DNA of 64,000 bases, from positions 558,001 through 622,000 of the forward strand of contig JAOTON010001129.1 of NCBI GenBank assembly GCA_034440635.1, given 5' to 3'. The notes beneath the pieces are model-generated. The model was not told the origin of the DNA. It saw only the letters and a list, made by a program, of their open reading frames with translations, and searched no databases. The stretch's first letter is position 1, and the number at the start of each line of letters is the position of its first letter. This stretch comes from Lepas anatifera. Taxonomy: Eukaryota; Arthropoda; Thecostraca; Lepadidae. Shown here piece after piece: positions 11,271 to 21,274 of the stretch. The position numbers and the translations under genes were made by a program.

Positions 11271-11534
11271 CGCGGATCCAGGATTGCCTATCGGGGGCGA
11301 GGTGGAAGGGGAAACTTCCTGGTGGGCGCTATCTACACCAGGGACGCCACTTTTGGCCGGAAAAACCTATCAAGTAGGCGCTAAAACCTATCAGTAGACC
11401 CCGATACCTGCTTCTCGGGGAAAACGACATTTCAGGGGGTGCCATCGAACTTTCCAGGGGTTTCCGGGACAATTTCAGGGGGCGCTAAGATTATATGGGG
11501 GGCACCTGTCCCCTTTCCCCCTTGGATCCGCCTA
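11271..11534. mobile_element. GGATCC-ended MITE, duplicate of the one at 5673
   Basis: Practically identical to 5673-5937 and in the same position relative to the satellite. Confidence 0.5.
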
Positions 11535-11584
11535 TTTCGTTTCGGGGGGGGCACGGAGGTGGGGTCGTTACGGGTGTGGGGGTA

Positions 11585-12310
11585 AGGAGCTCGAGCATAA
11601 GCGGATCCAGGACATCAGCATGGGGGTAGGGGCTAAAGAGTTCGAGCATAGGCGGACCCAGGACATCAGTACGAGGGTGGGGCTAGGGAGTTAGAGCATA
11701 GGCGGATCCAGGACATCGGTACGAGGGTCGGGCTAGGGAGTTAGAGCATAGGTGGATTCAGGACATCGGTACGAGGGTCGGGCTAGGGAGTTAGAGCATA
11801 GGCGGATCCAGGACATTAGTACGGGGATGGGGCTAAGCAGCTGAGCATTAGCGGATTCAGGACATCAGTACGGAGTGAGACTCGGGAGTTCCAGCATAGG
11901 CGGATCCAGGACATCAGTAGGGGGGTAGGGGCTACGGAGTTCGAGCATAGGCTGATCCAGGACATCAGTATGGGTGTGGGGCTAAGGAGCTCGAGCAGAG
12001 GCGGATCTAGGACATCAGTACGGCGGTGGGGCTAAAGGGCTTGAGTATAGGCGGATCAAGGACATCAGTACGGGGGTGAGGCTAAGGAGCTCGAGCATAA
12101 GCGGATCCAGGACATCAGCACGTGGGTAGGGGCTAAAGATTTCGAGCATAGGCGGATCCAGGACATCAGTACGGGGGTGGGGCTAAGAAGCTCGAGCATA
12201 AGCAGATCAGCTGATCAGTACGGGGGTGGGGCTCGGGAGCTCGAGCATAGTCGGATCCAGGACATCAGTAGGGGGTGGGGGCTAAGTAGTTCGAGCATAG
12301 GCGCATCCAT
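11585..12310 (+). repeat. 50-bp tandem satellite, short array
   Basis: About 14 copies of the same ~50-bp unit as at 5985-8095, starting with the same first units. The array ends at GGCGCATCC near 12,308 and runs into unrelated sequence instead of the right-hand MITE. Confidence 0.88.
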
Positions 12311-12564
12311 ATTTTGTTTTTGGGGAATTTATGACTATATATTTCCAAATTTTCTTTTCGAAATTGGTACCAAAAAAGCCCGGCTCAAGTTCTACAACCG
12401 TCTGCCCGACCATACCCGCGCGTCTCCCATAGGTTTTGAGCTATATGATGATAAAGACTGAATTTGATGCGGTTTTCATAGGTTGTAATAGATTCATCAC
12501 GTGATAAAGTGCCTTTATACTCAACTGGGATATATGGCTCTCTCTATACTTGAAGTATGGGAAA
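12311..12564. other. Unique interval, nothing recognised
   Basis: An AT-rich insert not shared with copy 1. I find no gene or named repeat in it. Confidence 0.35.
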
Positions 12565-12870
12565 TTATGAGCTCTGCCGTTTTTGTTTCATGACGCTCCG
12601 ACGACTAGTTCGCCACTGAGGGGCAAAATACTTCGGTCCCGTTTTTCCCGCAGCAGTAGTGACGTCATTCTGCCCTTCTTGCATGGACCTTCTGTGCTGC
12701 GGCAGTAGGCTGCAGCCGGTAAATGCGTGCAAGAAAGGCATAACATTTCTATCCGAGTGCATACAGCGGGTGGCTAGCCGGTCGGGGCGGACGGGAACCT
12801 GACTAGAAGGCAGAGGGTGCCGAGGCGTGTTTAGAGATCCGAGGAAGTGAGCAGTGATGCCCTCAGGCAT
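12565..12870 (-). pseudogene. Possible transposon protein remnant (FLHAFTGC motif)
   Basis: The minus-strand frame contains MPFLHAFTGC. This resembles the (L)PFLHA.TGCDTTS motif found in several poorly characterised arthropod transposon proteins. The residues after TGC do not continue the motif, and the frame is short, so I read it as a decayed remnant. The assignment is tentative; it may be chance. Confidence 0.25.
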
Positions 12871-13109
12871 CTAGGGAACGGTAGCAGGGTCCAGAGGCGT
12901 GCTGAGATAGCTCATGGGAGACATTTCGGACGGGGGAGCAGTGAGAATGGGGGCTGGTACGGGACTGGAGCCTTCCCCGCCATTGCCTCGGAACAGCTTC
13001 TGTGTTTGTATTAACCATAGATATTCTGACATTGGGGGGGGAGTTCAGCCCCTAGCTCCGCCCATTGTATCTACCACTATTTGAATAGCCACTATGTATG
13101 TATATAAGC
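12871..13109. repeat. Degenerate copy of the 8346 GC-rich segment
   Basis: From about 12,965 the CCCCGCCATTGCCTCG block and a G-run match 8346-8455. The part before that has no recognisable content. Confidence 0.45.
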
Positions 13110-13425
13110 ATATGAAAGATTAAAGATTTCGTTGCACTCCGTACCAAATTACCGAACGATATCAATGAGAGGCAATCGACCATGCATATTTTGAATGTGG
13201 TATTCAGGTCAACAAAGGTCACTGCGCATGCGCACTAGAACTATTGGTAACAGAGGCTATCTCGGCAACCTACGGGTCGATTTTCTGGAAATTTTGTGAA
13301 CCAAAGAATAGCTCGAAATGTAAGTCAAAAATGTCATTGAAGCTGCACTGCTCTGCGCATGCGCAGAACAATTTATGAAAATAAGCCTGAAAGGCGAGGA
13401 TATTTCAGAGGAGGACCTGAACAGA
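13110..13425 (+). repeat. ~135-bp repeat zone of copy 2
   Basis: Homologous to 8463-8790, with TGCGCATGCGCA-type palindromes at ~13,224 and ~13,352. It stops where the LINE-derived sequence starts. Confidence 0.65.
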
Positions 13426-13599
13426 GGGGTCCTCCGGGGCCCCCTCACGGAAGGGGGCCCCGGAGGAGGTGTCACCTTCGGTTGGGGATCCGAGGTGACG
13501 GGCCGGTCCCTAAAGACCAGCCCCATCCTCCCTGCCATGCGGACAAAGTCCGCCACGGTCAGGGAGCGGATGACCTCCTCCGGGGTCATCCGCGGCGAT
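13426..13599 (-). pseudogene. LINE ORF1 C-terminal continuation, out of frame
   Basis: On the minus strand the coding-like stretch MTPEEVIRSL...FVRMAGRMG follows the ORF1 stop in another frame, then runs into antisense repeat sequence. It looks like the C-terminal part of ORF1 separated by a frameshift at the hairpin 13,575-13,616. No ORF2 (endonuclease/RT) follows, so the element is truncated here. Confidence 0.5.
13430..13467. other. Perfect GC-rich hairpin at LINE/repeat junction
   Basis: A 16-bp stem built on CCTCCGGGGCCCCCT and its complement has a 6-nt loop. It sits where LINE coding sequence meets the ~135-bp repeat. Confidence 0.8.
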
Positions 13600-13616
13600 G
13601 GATGACCCCGGAGGAG
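13575..13616. other. Perfect 17-bp-stem hairpin at the ORF1 frameshift
   Basis: CTCCTCCGGGGTCATCC (13,575-13,591) pairs with its exact complement at 13,600-13,616 across an 8-nt loop. It overlaps the point where the LINE ORF1 frame is lost. Confidence 0.85.
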
Positions 13617-14620
13617 AGCGTCGCCAAGGACGCCGCTAGGGCGAAGGATTTGTTTGGGTGAGTGGTCTCATACTCCACTCGAGCATCCCGAAAGGAGATG
13701 CGTTTCTGTACCATCAAGGTCAGGATCTCTTTCTCCTTAATGAGCGTGGGACAGTCCTTATTGAACACGGAGTGGGGACCGTCACAGTTTGAGCAGCGCT
13801 CAGTTTCAGCTGCACAGTCAGCTGACGCATGGTTCTCTGAGCCACAGTGCCCGCAGAGACGCTTGTTCCTACAGGTTGTTGACGTGTGACCAAATCTATT
13901 ACAATTGTAGCAACGCATGGGGTTCGGTATGTAGGCCCTCACGGGCACCTTCAAGTACCCGACATTGATGTGCTCAGGGAGATCTATCTGATCGAAGGTA
14001 AGTATGATTGTGTTTGTGTTTATCATGGTGTTTCCAATTTTCCTACGCATCTTTCTCGCATCGACAACTCCATATTCGGCTAGTCCATCGACAATGTCAT
14101 CCTCATGTACCTCTTTCAGGTCCCAGCATCGTATCACTCCCTTTACAAAATTTTTTGTTCGATGTGGTTCTATTTCTACTTTCACCTTTACAGTCCTTTT
14201 GCTCAGTCCATCCCTCTTTGTAAATTCAAGTTTCTTCACGCTAAGTGCTCGCTCAGCTTCGGATGGGTTAGCGAATTCCAGCTCCATCACGCCGTCCCTC
14301 AAGCGGTCGCATCGTGTAATCTTTCCCAACTTGTCACAGGCCTCCTTACACTGAAAAGGGGAAAGCTGGGCCAACGCACCGTCCATTCCACGCACCATCA
14401 GCACACGAGGGCAGGAAGGTCTAATGTTGCGGCGTTCGACTTTCATCCCAACACCTTCATGGGAATGGGCATTCCCAGCGCTGGGCTGCCCTGAGCTAGG
14501 TTCAGGGGGAGTGGGGTTCTGTCTTGGGTTATCCATAGTAGAAAGCTTGATCTCCGTCATCCTAATATCCCCAAAGATGGTGGAATCCGATGACTGTAGG
14601 GAGGCCGGCGACGCCCTCAC
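13586..14620 (-). CDS. Jockey-like LINE ORF1 (gag-like RNA-binding protein)
   Basis: This 344-residue protein is of the ORF1 type of jockey-superfamily non-LTR retrotransposons, which coats element RNA. After a polar N-terminus (residues ~1-65) comes an RRM-like/gag domain (~70-230). Three zinc knuckles follow: CYNCNRFGHTSTTC (237-250), CGHCGSENHASADC (256-269) and a variant CX2CX3HX6C (276-290). The C-terminus DARVEYETTHPNKSFA is typical of arthropod jockey-like ORF1s. The frame is open until 13,586, where a hairpin marks a likely frameshift. ORF2 is absent downstream on the minus strand, so this is a truncated copy. A second Met at residue 21 or 29 could also serve as start. Confidence 0.8.
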   Translation of the reverse strand: MRASPASLQSSDSTIFGDIRMTEIKLSTMDNPRQNPTPPEPSSGQPSAGNAHSHEGVGMKVERRNIRPSCPRVLMVRGMDGALAQLSPFQCKEACDKLGKITRCDRLRDGVMELEFANPSEAERALSVKKLEFTKRDGLSKRTVKVKVEIEPHRTKNFVKGVIRCWDLKEVHEDDIVDGLAEYGVVDARKMRRKIGNTMINTNTIILTFDQIDLPEHINVGYLKVPVRAYIPNPMRCYNCNRFGHTSTTCRNKRLCGHCGSENHASADCAAETERCSNCDGPHSVFNKDCPTLIKEKEILTLMVQKRISFRDARVEYETTHPNKSFALAASLATLSSGVIHRRG

Positions 14621-15110
14621 AGAGCTGGCAGAGCAAGCTCACTAAATAATCCTACTCTGGTCGGGCGCTGCCCACCCCCCCCTTCCCCCCTCAGCCCAGA
14701 GGATCGGCGGGGCTACGCTCCGTGAGCGCATCGCAGCGCCTGGGCGCCACGCTACACCCCCAGAACGTAGTCCCAAGGTCACAGCTGGACCGAGCGACAG
14801 TGCACGTTCACACTGCCGCATTGCTAAGCCGCCCGCGGGGCAATCGGACGGCCTACCCCAGGTTAGATCGAGATATCAGGGCCAAAGGGGGGCGTGTTGG
14901 AACCCTCGGGGCTGACCCGCCCGAGGGGAACCTCAACCCCCAGGATCCCGTCAACCTCGTCGCCTGGGCTCGAGATAGGCCTCGAGTGGGCGCTTTACAC
15001 CCGTAAAATGCCGAAGAAGGCAGGTAACTGTGGAGCCAACAACTTAAGCATAAAAAGAGGACAGGAACTAAAAATAATCAACAAAATAAGAGCATAAAAA
15101 CAAACAGGAG
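14621..15110 (-). other. Probable LINE 5' untranslated region
   Basis: GC-rich sequence lies directly upstream of ORF1 on the minus strand, with a C-run near 14,672 and no sustained open frame. Its outer end is near the A-rich stretch at 15,060-15,105. Assignment rests on position only. Confidence 0.4.
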
Positions 15111-15419
15111 CTACATACTGGGAGGTGCAGGACAGAGCTGACCCGATCCAATACGGTTACCGACCAGGTAACAAAGGGCCCGTAGGACAGTCATCAGCAT
15201 CTCCGCGGACCTCATCACCAGGGCCGCCGACGACAGACGCCGACTCCTAACCGACCGAGGCCAGAAGAGGCGGCGGCCGCCGGAGGGCCAGAAATGATGT
15301 GTCCGCGGCGATGAGACGACGTGCTCCCCAGGGCTGACTGGGGCCCCGGGCGCGTCACTCCCCGTTGCTCCAATCTTTACTTGCCGGACGAATCCGGCAA
15401 GTGAAGATCGGTCCCCTGA
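15111..15419. other. GC-rich interval, nothing recognised
   Basis: GC-rich sequence with a short inverted GCCGGA pair near 15,384-15,402. I can support no gene. Confidence 0.3.
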
Positions 15420-16500
15420 GGGGTTATTATTGGTTATTTCAAAGACAAGAATGATAAAACTGACTTGCAGGCTTATGAAGAGATACATTAAGAACGAAAT
15501 ATGGTTTGCTTTCAGCACATTGTCATGCGGCTCTCCTGCGCCGGTGGGGCGTTAGCCCAGGTTGCAGACCGGTGTTGTAGTTGTTGGCGTCTGTCAGTCC
15601 TGTGAATTGATGTCAGAGCTCTGGAATTTTGTAGGGTGATAGCCCTTCTGCTCCAGACACGAGATATTTTGGCTCAAACTTTTTCTGTTTTATATTTTTC
15701 TAATTTTTACTTCTTAAGCTACGAACTTGAAATTTATGTCCTTTTCAATAGATAACAAGGGCCAGCTAGGGAAAAAATTGAGCTGATCCGACAATATTTA
15801 TTGCGCGAAAACGCGGCATTTCTCACGCGAGCAAAAAACCTACTAAAAGTTGATGGCCAATTTGTGCGCTCGAAATGTCAGAAGGCACGCCTCAGTTAGC
15901 TGAAAGGCAGTTGCCTAGGGGTAGCTAGGCCAATTTTGTTGTGCTTAGGCATAGTTTTGGGTGCAAAACGTAAAATTGTGACCTACTTTTTACAGTTTTT
16001 CCGGAAGACTGAATTTTGGTTCATTTCACTTCAACGTTAATATCTCACAATCTAATTGACCGATTTGAGTTTTCATTTCAAATAATGGAAGAACATTGCT
16101 TCCGCCTGATAATATTTAGAGATGGAAATTGTGAAGGTGAAATTCTTTGTTTTATAGGCATAAATAGAAAATGAGCAAACAAACTTTTATTTGCATCTTC
16201 CTGGTTCCAAGCTCATGTCACTCACAAACTCAGAAATTACATGGCTGAATAGGAAAGTTACTTGCTGTCATTTCGCTCACTGATACTACCCACCTATCTC
16301 TAATGTCTTTCGAGTAATTAGTCAAAAATGTATTACAAGATACTAAATTTCTCGGACCACCTTTATTTCTCACCATGGTTTCAAGTCTTTAAAATGGATG
16401 GAAGTGGACGAAATTTGGCATGAAGCTAGCTTAGGATCCTAGCTCGACGATACAAGTAATTTCAGCCCAAAAAATGTTTGGTTCGTCTTCTAGAAGCACC
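15420..16500 (+). repeat. Diverged third copy of the large repeat body
   Basis: The CTCTCCTGCGCCGG segment at 15,530, the following GATGTCAGAGCTCTGGAATTTT, and the later ATTTTTATTCTC/AGCCGTAAAA-like stretches match the order of 3900-5350 at much lower identity. It shows that the repeat family is older than the tandem duplication. Confidence 0.6.
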
Positions 16501-16630
16501 TCTATATTGTGCCTTTTCGGGACAAAGACAGCACCCGGCGCAAGCGTCCCGGCATATTCGGCTGCGTGGTACTGTCCAGTGACCTCTTGACGGGTCACAG
16601 GTGTTCAGCTAGTGGGAGGGTGCGTGGTGT

Positions 16631-16705
16631 CGCACGGTGGTGTAGTGGTTAGAGGCCCTGTCTATTGATCAGGGGTGCCCGGTTCGAATCTCGGGGGTGA
16701 CTGAG
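16631..16705 (+). repeat. tRNA-like SINE head
   Basis: TGTAGTGGTTAG and GGTTCGAATCT are good A- and B-box matches. The anticodon arm CCCTG...CAGGG would have a 9-nt loop and the T stem mispairs, so this is not a working tRNA. It is most likely the pol III head of a SINE. Confidence 0.6.
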
Positions 16706-16711
16706 TACTGT

Positions 16712-16860
16712 GTATTGGTTATTTCAAAGAAAAGAATGATAAAACTGACTTACAGGCTTATGAAAAGAAACATTAAGAACGAAATATGGTTAGCTTTCAG
16801 CACATTGTCATGCGGCTCTCCTGCGCCGGTGGGGCGTTAGCCCAGGTCGCAGACCGGGGT
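16712..16860 (+). repeat. Second copy of the 15,425-15,575 segment
   Basis: TTGGTTATTTCAAAG through CTCTCCTGCGCCGGTGGGGC is repeated in the same orientation and ~95% by eye to 15,425-15,575. It directly follows the tRNA-like SINE head. Confidence 0.75.
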
Positions 16861-17731
16861 TTACTGTAGTATGGTCATTAGACCTGCCCAGAAAAACTTT
16901 GAAACTGATAGGTGGACAACCTTTATCCCATGATCTTGTTCATTTCTTTTGCGTATGCAAGTTTTTACCGCAATATTTCATTATTTAGTGGTCGTGCAAA
17001 ATCGGCGAAAGTTACATGCTCGAATAAAAAGGGAAAAATAAACTTCTTGCAAAATTGAGAAAAACTAACCATATAGGTCTTTCGAATCCTCTGAATGAGA
17101 GAAATCGTTTGGCGCGAATAATATTTTTCTGCCACAACCGCTTTTTTAGCTGTGGTCAAATGTTCCATAACTGCCCATGTTTCGGCCGTATCTACTGTGC
17201 CACCGGGTGAGACCCTCCAAGATACAAAACTCTCAGATACACATCACGATGATGCGTAAAAAAGGCTGAAGTAAAGCATGATGTGTAAAACATCTTAACA
17301 TGTCATTTTCACATATCTTTGCTAAGCTACGCATGCGAACTAATAATACAAATTTTTGGGTGAGCCAACACTTCAGCGGCCGCACGTGTGTGACGATCGA
17401 CCAAGAGACCACGCTCCCTTACCTAGTCGAGGAGTCTTTTCGTGGATGCTGCTTTCATGTTCGGATGTTTCTACCGCCAGGATGAGCTTGCCAGTAGCAG
17501 CATGGGTAAAACGTGAGGGATGCAGTACCTAAAAAAGATTGTGCAGGCCTTATGTTGCCGACAGAGGTGCTAAGCTTATACAATATTTCGCTGACTCGGT
17601 TGTCGGTCCCGGGCATGCGAACAGGCTCCAGCAGCTTTTACAAGAAGTGGAGGGGCATCGGCTGGCTGTTCCCAAAATCGAGAAAGCCAGTCACTTGAGC
17701 CAAAACGTCTGAGCACATCCAGTTCAAAAAG
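16861..17731. other. No gene recognised
   Basis: Mixed-composition DNA without sustained coding, clear tandem repeats or terminal inverted repeats. Confidence 0.35.
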
Positions 17732-18175
17732 TTAACCCTTGCACGTACTCGGGTTTTGGCCACCTTCGCCTTTACAGAGAGGGGTTGTTGCGACCCCCCC
17801 TCGCGATTGGCCCTTAATTGCTGTAGAGCTCCGCGGTAAAAACTAGCGAGTTGGTCGTTGCGAGAACTCGCGATTGATACCAATTTTTATTACCTTAGGT
17901 TAGAAGTTCACCTTTCAGGTTAGGTCAATAACCTGATGTTCACCCTGTTGCCGCCCATTTTGCCGTTTTGGCTGCTATTGACCTGAATTTTGGTAACAAA
18001 TAACATTTGTATGGCCTTTAAATTGAGAAACGGACATTCACGCGTCGATTCATATGCTATACACCTATGCTTTGCAGATTTTACGCGACACCTAAATATT
18101 GAAATATTTGGGTAAAACGTTGCACGTCAATAGAAATTATCCAAATCACGGGATAAAGGCTGTCAAGCTATCAAT
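17732..18175 (+). mobile_element. Possible left end of a fourth TTAA-type MITE family (F)
   Basis: TTAACCCTTGCACG is followed by the linker GGCCACCTTCGC and then an imperfect GGGGTTGTTGCGACCCC palindrome. This is the same order as the double-core ends of families A and B. No matching right end is seen before family A starts at 18,176, so the element is partial or interrupted. Confidence 0.35.
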
Positions 18176-18530
18176 TTAACACGCGCATTGACGGGGGTCT
18201 GAGCCATCTTCGCTTTGACGGGGGTGGTGAGTACCCGCCCCCTCTAAGATTTCGATAACCACGCTAGGTAGCGAAAAACGGTAAACGGCGTTGGGTAGCC
18301 CATCTACTTCTCCATCGAAATTATTTGAACCATTTTTTTGTCATTTTTGAATCATTTTGAGTCGACTGATATGCATTTGGACCATATAAGGTCAAATAGT
18401 GACCTTGATCTGACCCCAGGTCAGGTTATTTGCTACTTCTTACCTAGTACATATAGTCACATGATGCATCATTTGATTTCCCGTAATTAAAGAAATCGAA
18501 TGACGCCTAGCTACTGGCTCTAGGTGAACT
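18176..18530 (+). mobile_element. TTAA-flanked MITE family A, truncated copy
   Basis: TTAA plus CACGCGCATTGACGGGGG, the GAGCCATCTTCGC linker, the second core and a GAGTACCCGCCCCC palindrome half match the family A left end. The body follows to about 18,450 and ends in AGGTCA-type half-sites; the right end is missing. Confidence 0.75.
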
Positions 18531-19084
18531 CCGTCAGACGCTAGAGCCAAACAATCCAATCGGCCACATCCTTTGACCTGCAGTTAAGCCCTGAATACTG
18601 GCTTGAGCCAAAAAATGGCAAGCGTGGATTCTTCATCCTTTCCTCGGGGCTATCTACCGCCCTTCGTGCTCCTTCGCTATGCAGCATAGAAGCCAAGATC
18701 GAGGGGGTGTTCGAACCCCCCCCCCCCCAATATGGGCGAAGGTGCATCTGAAGCCGACTGGGGAGAGTGTTAAGGGCCAGGACCCAGAAGTCATACCACA
18801 AGAGGCTTGTAGCTCACATTTCGAGGTGAAAGAATATGATCTGTCCCAGTTCCATGCTGAAGGGACGAAGCTTGTGATGAAGGGGAGTGATCGGCCAGGT
18901 AGCACAATATCCGGTGGGGTAGCACGGCCGTGGGGGTAGGGGTGGAGGGGGGATGTCGGGTGGTCGATGTCACCTGATGCCGTCAGCGCTGTCTGCGCTC
19001 TGCGCCACCGCGCCTCCGACTGGGAAGACCTTCCAGTGCGCGCCGGCGACGGCAGTGTGTGACGTGGCGGCAGCAGCGGCGGAG
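18531..19084. other. No gene recognised
   Basis: A mixed interval with a C13 run near 18,716. The frames reading through it on the minus strand extend from the neighbouring minisatellite and are not supported as genes. Confidence 0.35.
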
Positions 19085-19592
19085 CGCCGAGATAGGTGAC
19101 CTCTGACCCACCCCACACAGGTGAACTCAGACCCATCCCAGCACAGGTGAACTCTGACCCATCCCAGCACAGGTGAACTCTGACCCAGCCCGCACAGGTG
19201 AACTTGGACCCAGCCCGCACAGGTGACCTCTGACCCATCCCAGCACAGGTGAACTCTGACCCATCCCGCACAGGTGACCTCTGGCTCATCCCGCACAGGT
19301 GACCTCTAACCCATCCCGCACAGGTGACCTTTGACCCATCCCAGCACAGGGGACCTCTGACCCATCCCAGCACAGGTGACCTTTGACCCATCCCAGCACA
19401 GGTGAACTCTGACCCATCCCAGCACAGGTGAACTCTGACCCATCCCAGCACAGGTGAACTCTGACCCATCCCAGCACAGGTGACCTTTGACCCATCCCAG
19501 CACAGGTGAACTCTGACCCAGCCCGCACAGGTGAACTCGGACCCAGCCCAGCACAGGTGACCTCTGATCCATCCCAGCACAGGTGACCTTTG
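19085..19592. repeat. 25/26-bp minisatellite
   Basis: About 19-20 copies of a unit with CAGGTGAACTCTGACCCATC and CCAGCA or CCGCA are present. Two length variants (25 and 26 bp) and AACTC/CCTCT/CCTTT sub-variants alternate. The long minus-strand open frames with repeated CAGMGQ and HLCWDGS blocks are read-through of the repeat. Confidence 0.9.
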
Positions 19593-19660
19593 ACCAGGGC
19601 ATTTTTTTAAGGAAAAATCATGTGGGCATTTCTTCGGTTAGCCGTTATGGCATCTTCTGT

Positions 19661-20970
19661 AGGGTGCCTCATTTTGCACCGACCATGCAAATTGTTGGAT
19701 GGCGGTGGTTTTTCCACATTGTTTGAGACCTCCTAAATCCAATGGTACCAAAATCACAGAAATCCAAAAATTTCTAGGGGTCGCGGATTGGATTTGAAAT
19801 TCAGAATTTGTAAAAAATGGTAAAAAATCCTGTTTTGATGCCCCAGGGATATAGCTCTTCTGTTCAGAGCCAAGAAACCGTAATCCACCGTTTGTTTGCC
19901 ATAAATCATGTTTATTTGGAACGTATTTGGTTGAATCTAGAAGCCAGATTACTCTTAATATTAAGTTAACCATCATATTTGAGCAAAATATAGGCATTTT
20001 TATGCATATTTCGATGTGTATTTTAGTTAATACGCACTCTGTGTACCCTCCATAGTAAGTGAGTTACTTCGGTCACGTGAGGAGCATTTATAACACTTTG
20101 GTTGGTACAAATGGCAAAAACCGTGTCAGAATGGATGTTCATAAAGCTAAACAAATAAAGAATGTTTGATTCGTTCATATGTTTTTCCCGAACATGAGCT
20201 ATACCATCCTTAGATTCTGCCTCAATAAGCCCCATTCCACCACACCATATTACTAGGTACCTTTCCAATATGTACGCTCTGATTAAAAATAAACGTTTAT
20301 GAATAATTAAGCAATAATAATAATTAATTAATTAATAATAATATTAATTAGTTAATCATAATTAGCAATAAGGCTCGCGGCTACAATATCACAATTGTCG
20401 GAAGATCAGGTTACTAATTGATAACCGAAGTGATCTTCCATGGATCTTTTTCTTATTCCTGTGAGAATCTCTTATAGTTTTTGTTCAGCTCAATCACACT
20501 TTAAGTTATAAAGACAGATGAAAATGACCCTGGGCAGTCAACAAATACGGGCAAATTGCCGGCGACTTGATCCACAGCCCGCGTCTATCTCATAGGCCAG
20601 CCTTCCTCCTCAATTACAGGGGACAAGCCTCCAACAGCGCGGAAAATTCTAAAGTATTTCTTTCACGTGGCTCATGATTGTGATGACAGACAAGAGACAT
20701 ACGAAAAGGCTGTAGAAAACGCCCTCCCATTCTGGCACATGGCTAGAATAAACACCGTCAGTGAGCGGAGCTGCCGGTATAGACTAGAAAAACTGCGGGA
20801 AGAGTGACAGAAACTCTTAAAAAAGGCCGGAGCGAACCATGTTAAAAGAATGTATAAAAATTTCAGTTCAGTTTATTTCATAACACACCTGCCGATTCGG
20901 GAGAACAAGGCGATCTCCAGCTTCTATGCTGGCAGGTGCTCGAAGGATGTGCCGTGGTAGTTGAACAGGT
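19661..20970 (+). repeat. Left arm of a ~2.9-kb inverted repeat
   Basis: This arm pairs in inverse orientation with 21,275-22,583 over about 1.3 kb, with mismatches and small indels (roughly 80-85% by eye). Matching landmarks include AGGGTGCCTCATTTTGCACC, GGTACCATTGGATT, CGGTCACGTGAGGAGCAT and the GATCTTCC segment. Confidence 0.85.
20622..20807 (+). pseudogene. Transposon protein fragment in left arm
   Basis: A coding-like stretch reads ...ARKILKYFFHVAHDCDDRQE...LPFWHMARI...RLEKLREE and then stops. The pattern W.+ARIPT......EKL..EW..L is one I associate with a widespread uncharacterised arthropod transposon-related protein family. The mirrored arm encodes the same segment with different residues and a longer C-terminus. 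I cannot name the family with certainty. Confidence 0.5.
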
Positions 20971-21274
20971 AAGTTCTTGGCGTGACGCTTCGCTATGCGC
21001 GTCGCAGACACGGTCTCCACAGTTTCCTCGTCGGATTGGACATCATACATTTATTCTTCAGCAGAGCTTGCTGAGTCGAGTATTCATACTCAAGCGCGGC
21101 ACCAGCCGAAGAACCTCCCGCTGCTCTTCTTTGTGCCGTCTGTCACGCGTTCTGCAGTCGTTCCTTTCCAGCGAGCTTTTTGTCATTACCGCTCGAGGTC
21201 CCTTACCTGGCGCCACGCTGGTCAGCGTAGAACACGATGTCTTCTTCCTTGTAATTGGATGTTAGTAGGTGGCT
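20971..21274. other. Spacer between inverted arms
   Basis: About 300 bp of unpaired sequence lies between the arms. It contains no clear gene. Confidence 0.5.

Larger units (their letters stand above)
9122..13400 (+). repeat. Large tandem duplication, copy 2 (~4.3 kb)
   Basis: A second head-to-tail copy of the block at 3514. It is nearly identical for ~2.45 kb and has a much shorter satellite array, an unshared ~650-bp insertion (12,311-12,960), then the shared GC-rich and ~135-bp repeat zones. It ends at the LINE insertion near 13,425. Confidence 0.85.

Noticed and set aside
14004..14494. Plus-strand open frames across the LINE ORF1 region
   Set aside because: They are antisense shadows of the well-supported minus-strand ORF1.
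16631..16705. Functional tRNA gene
   Set aside because: The anticodon loop would be 9 nt and the T stem mispairs. The context is a repeat. It fits a SINE head better.
18654..19602. Long minus-strand open frames (up to ~300 codons) rich in CAGMGQ and HLCWDGS repeats
   Set aside because: They are read-through of the 25/26-bp minisatellite. All three frames are open and repetitive, and there is no non-repeat domain.
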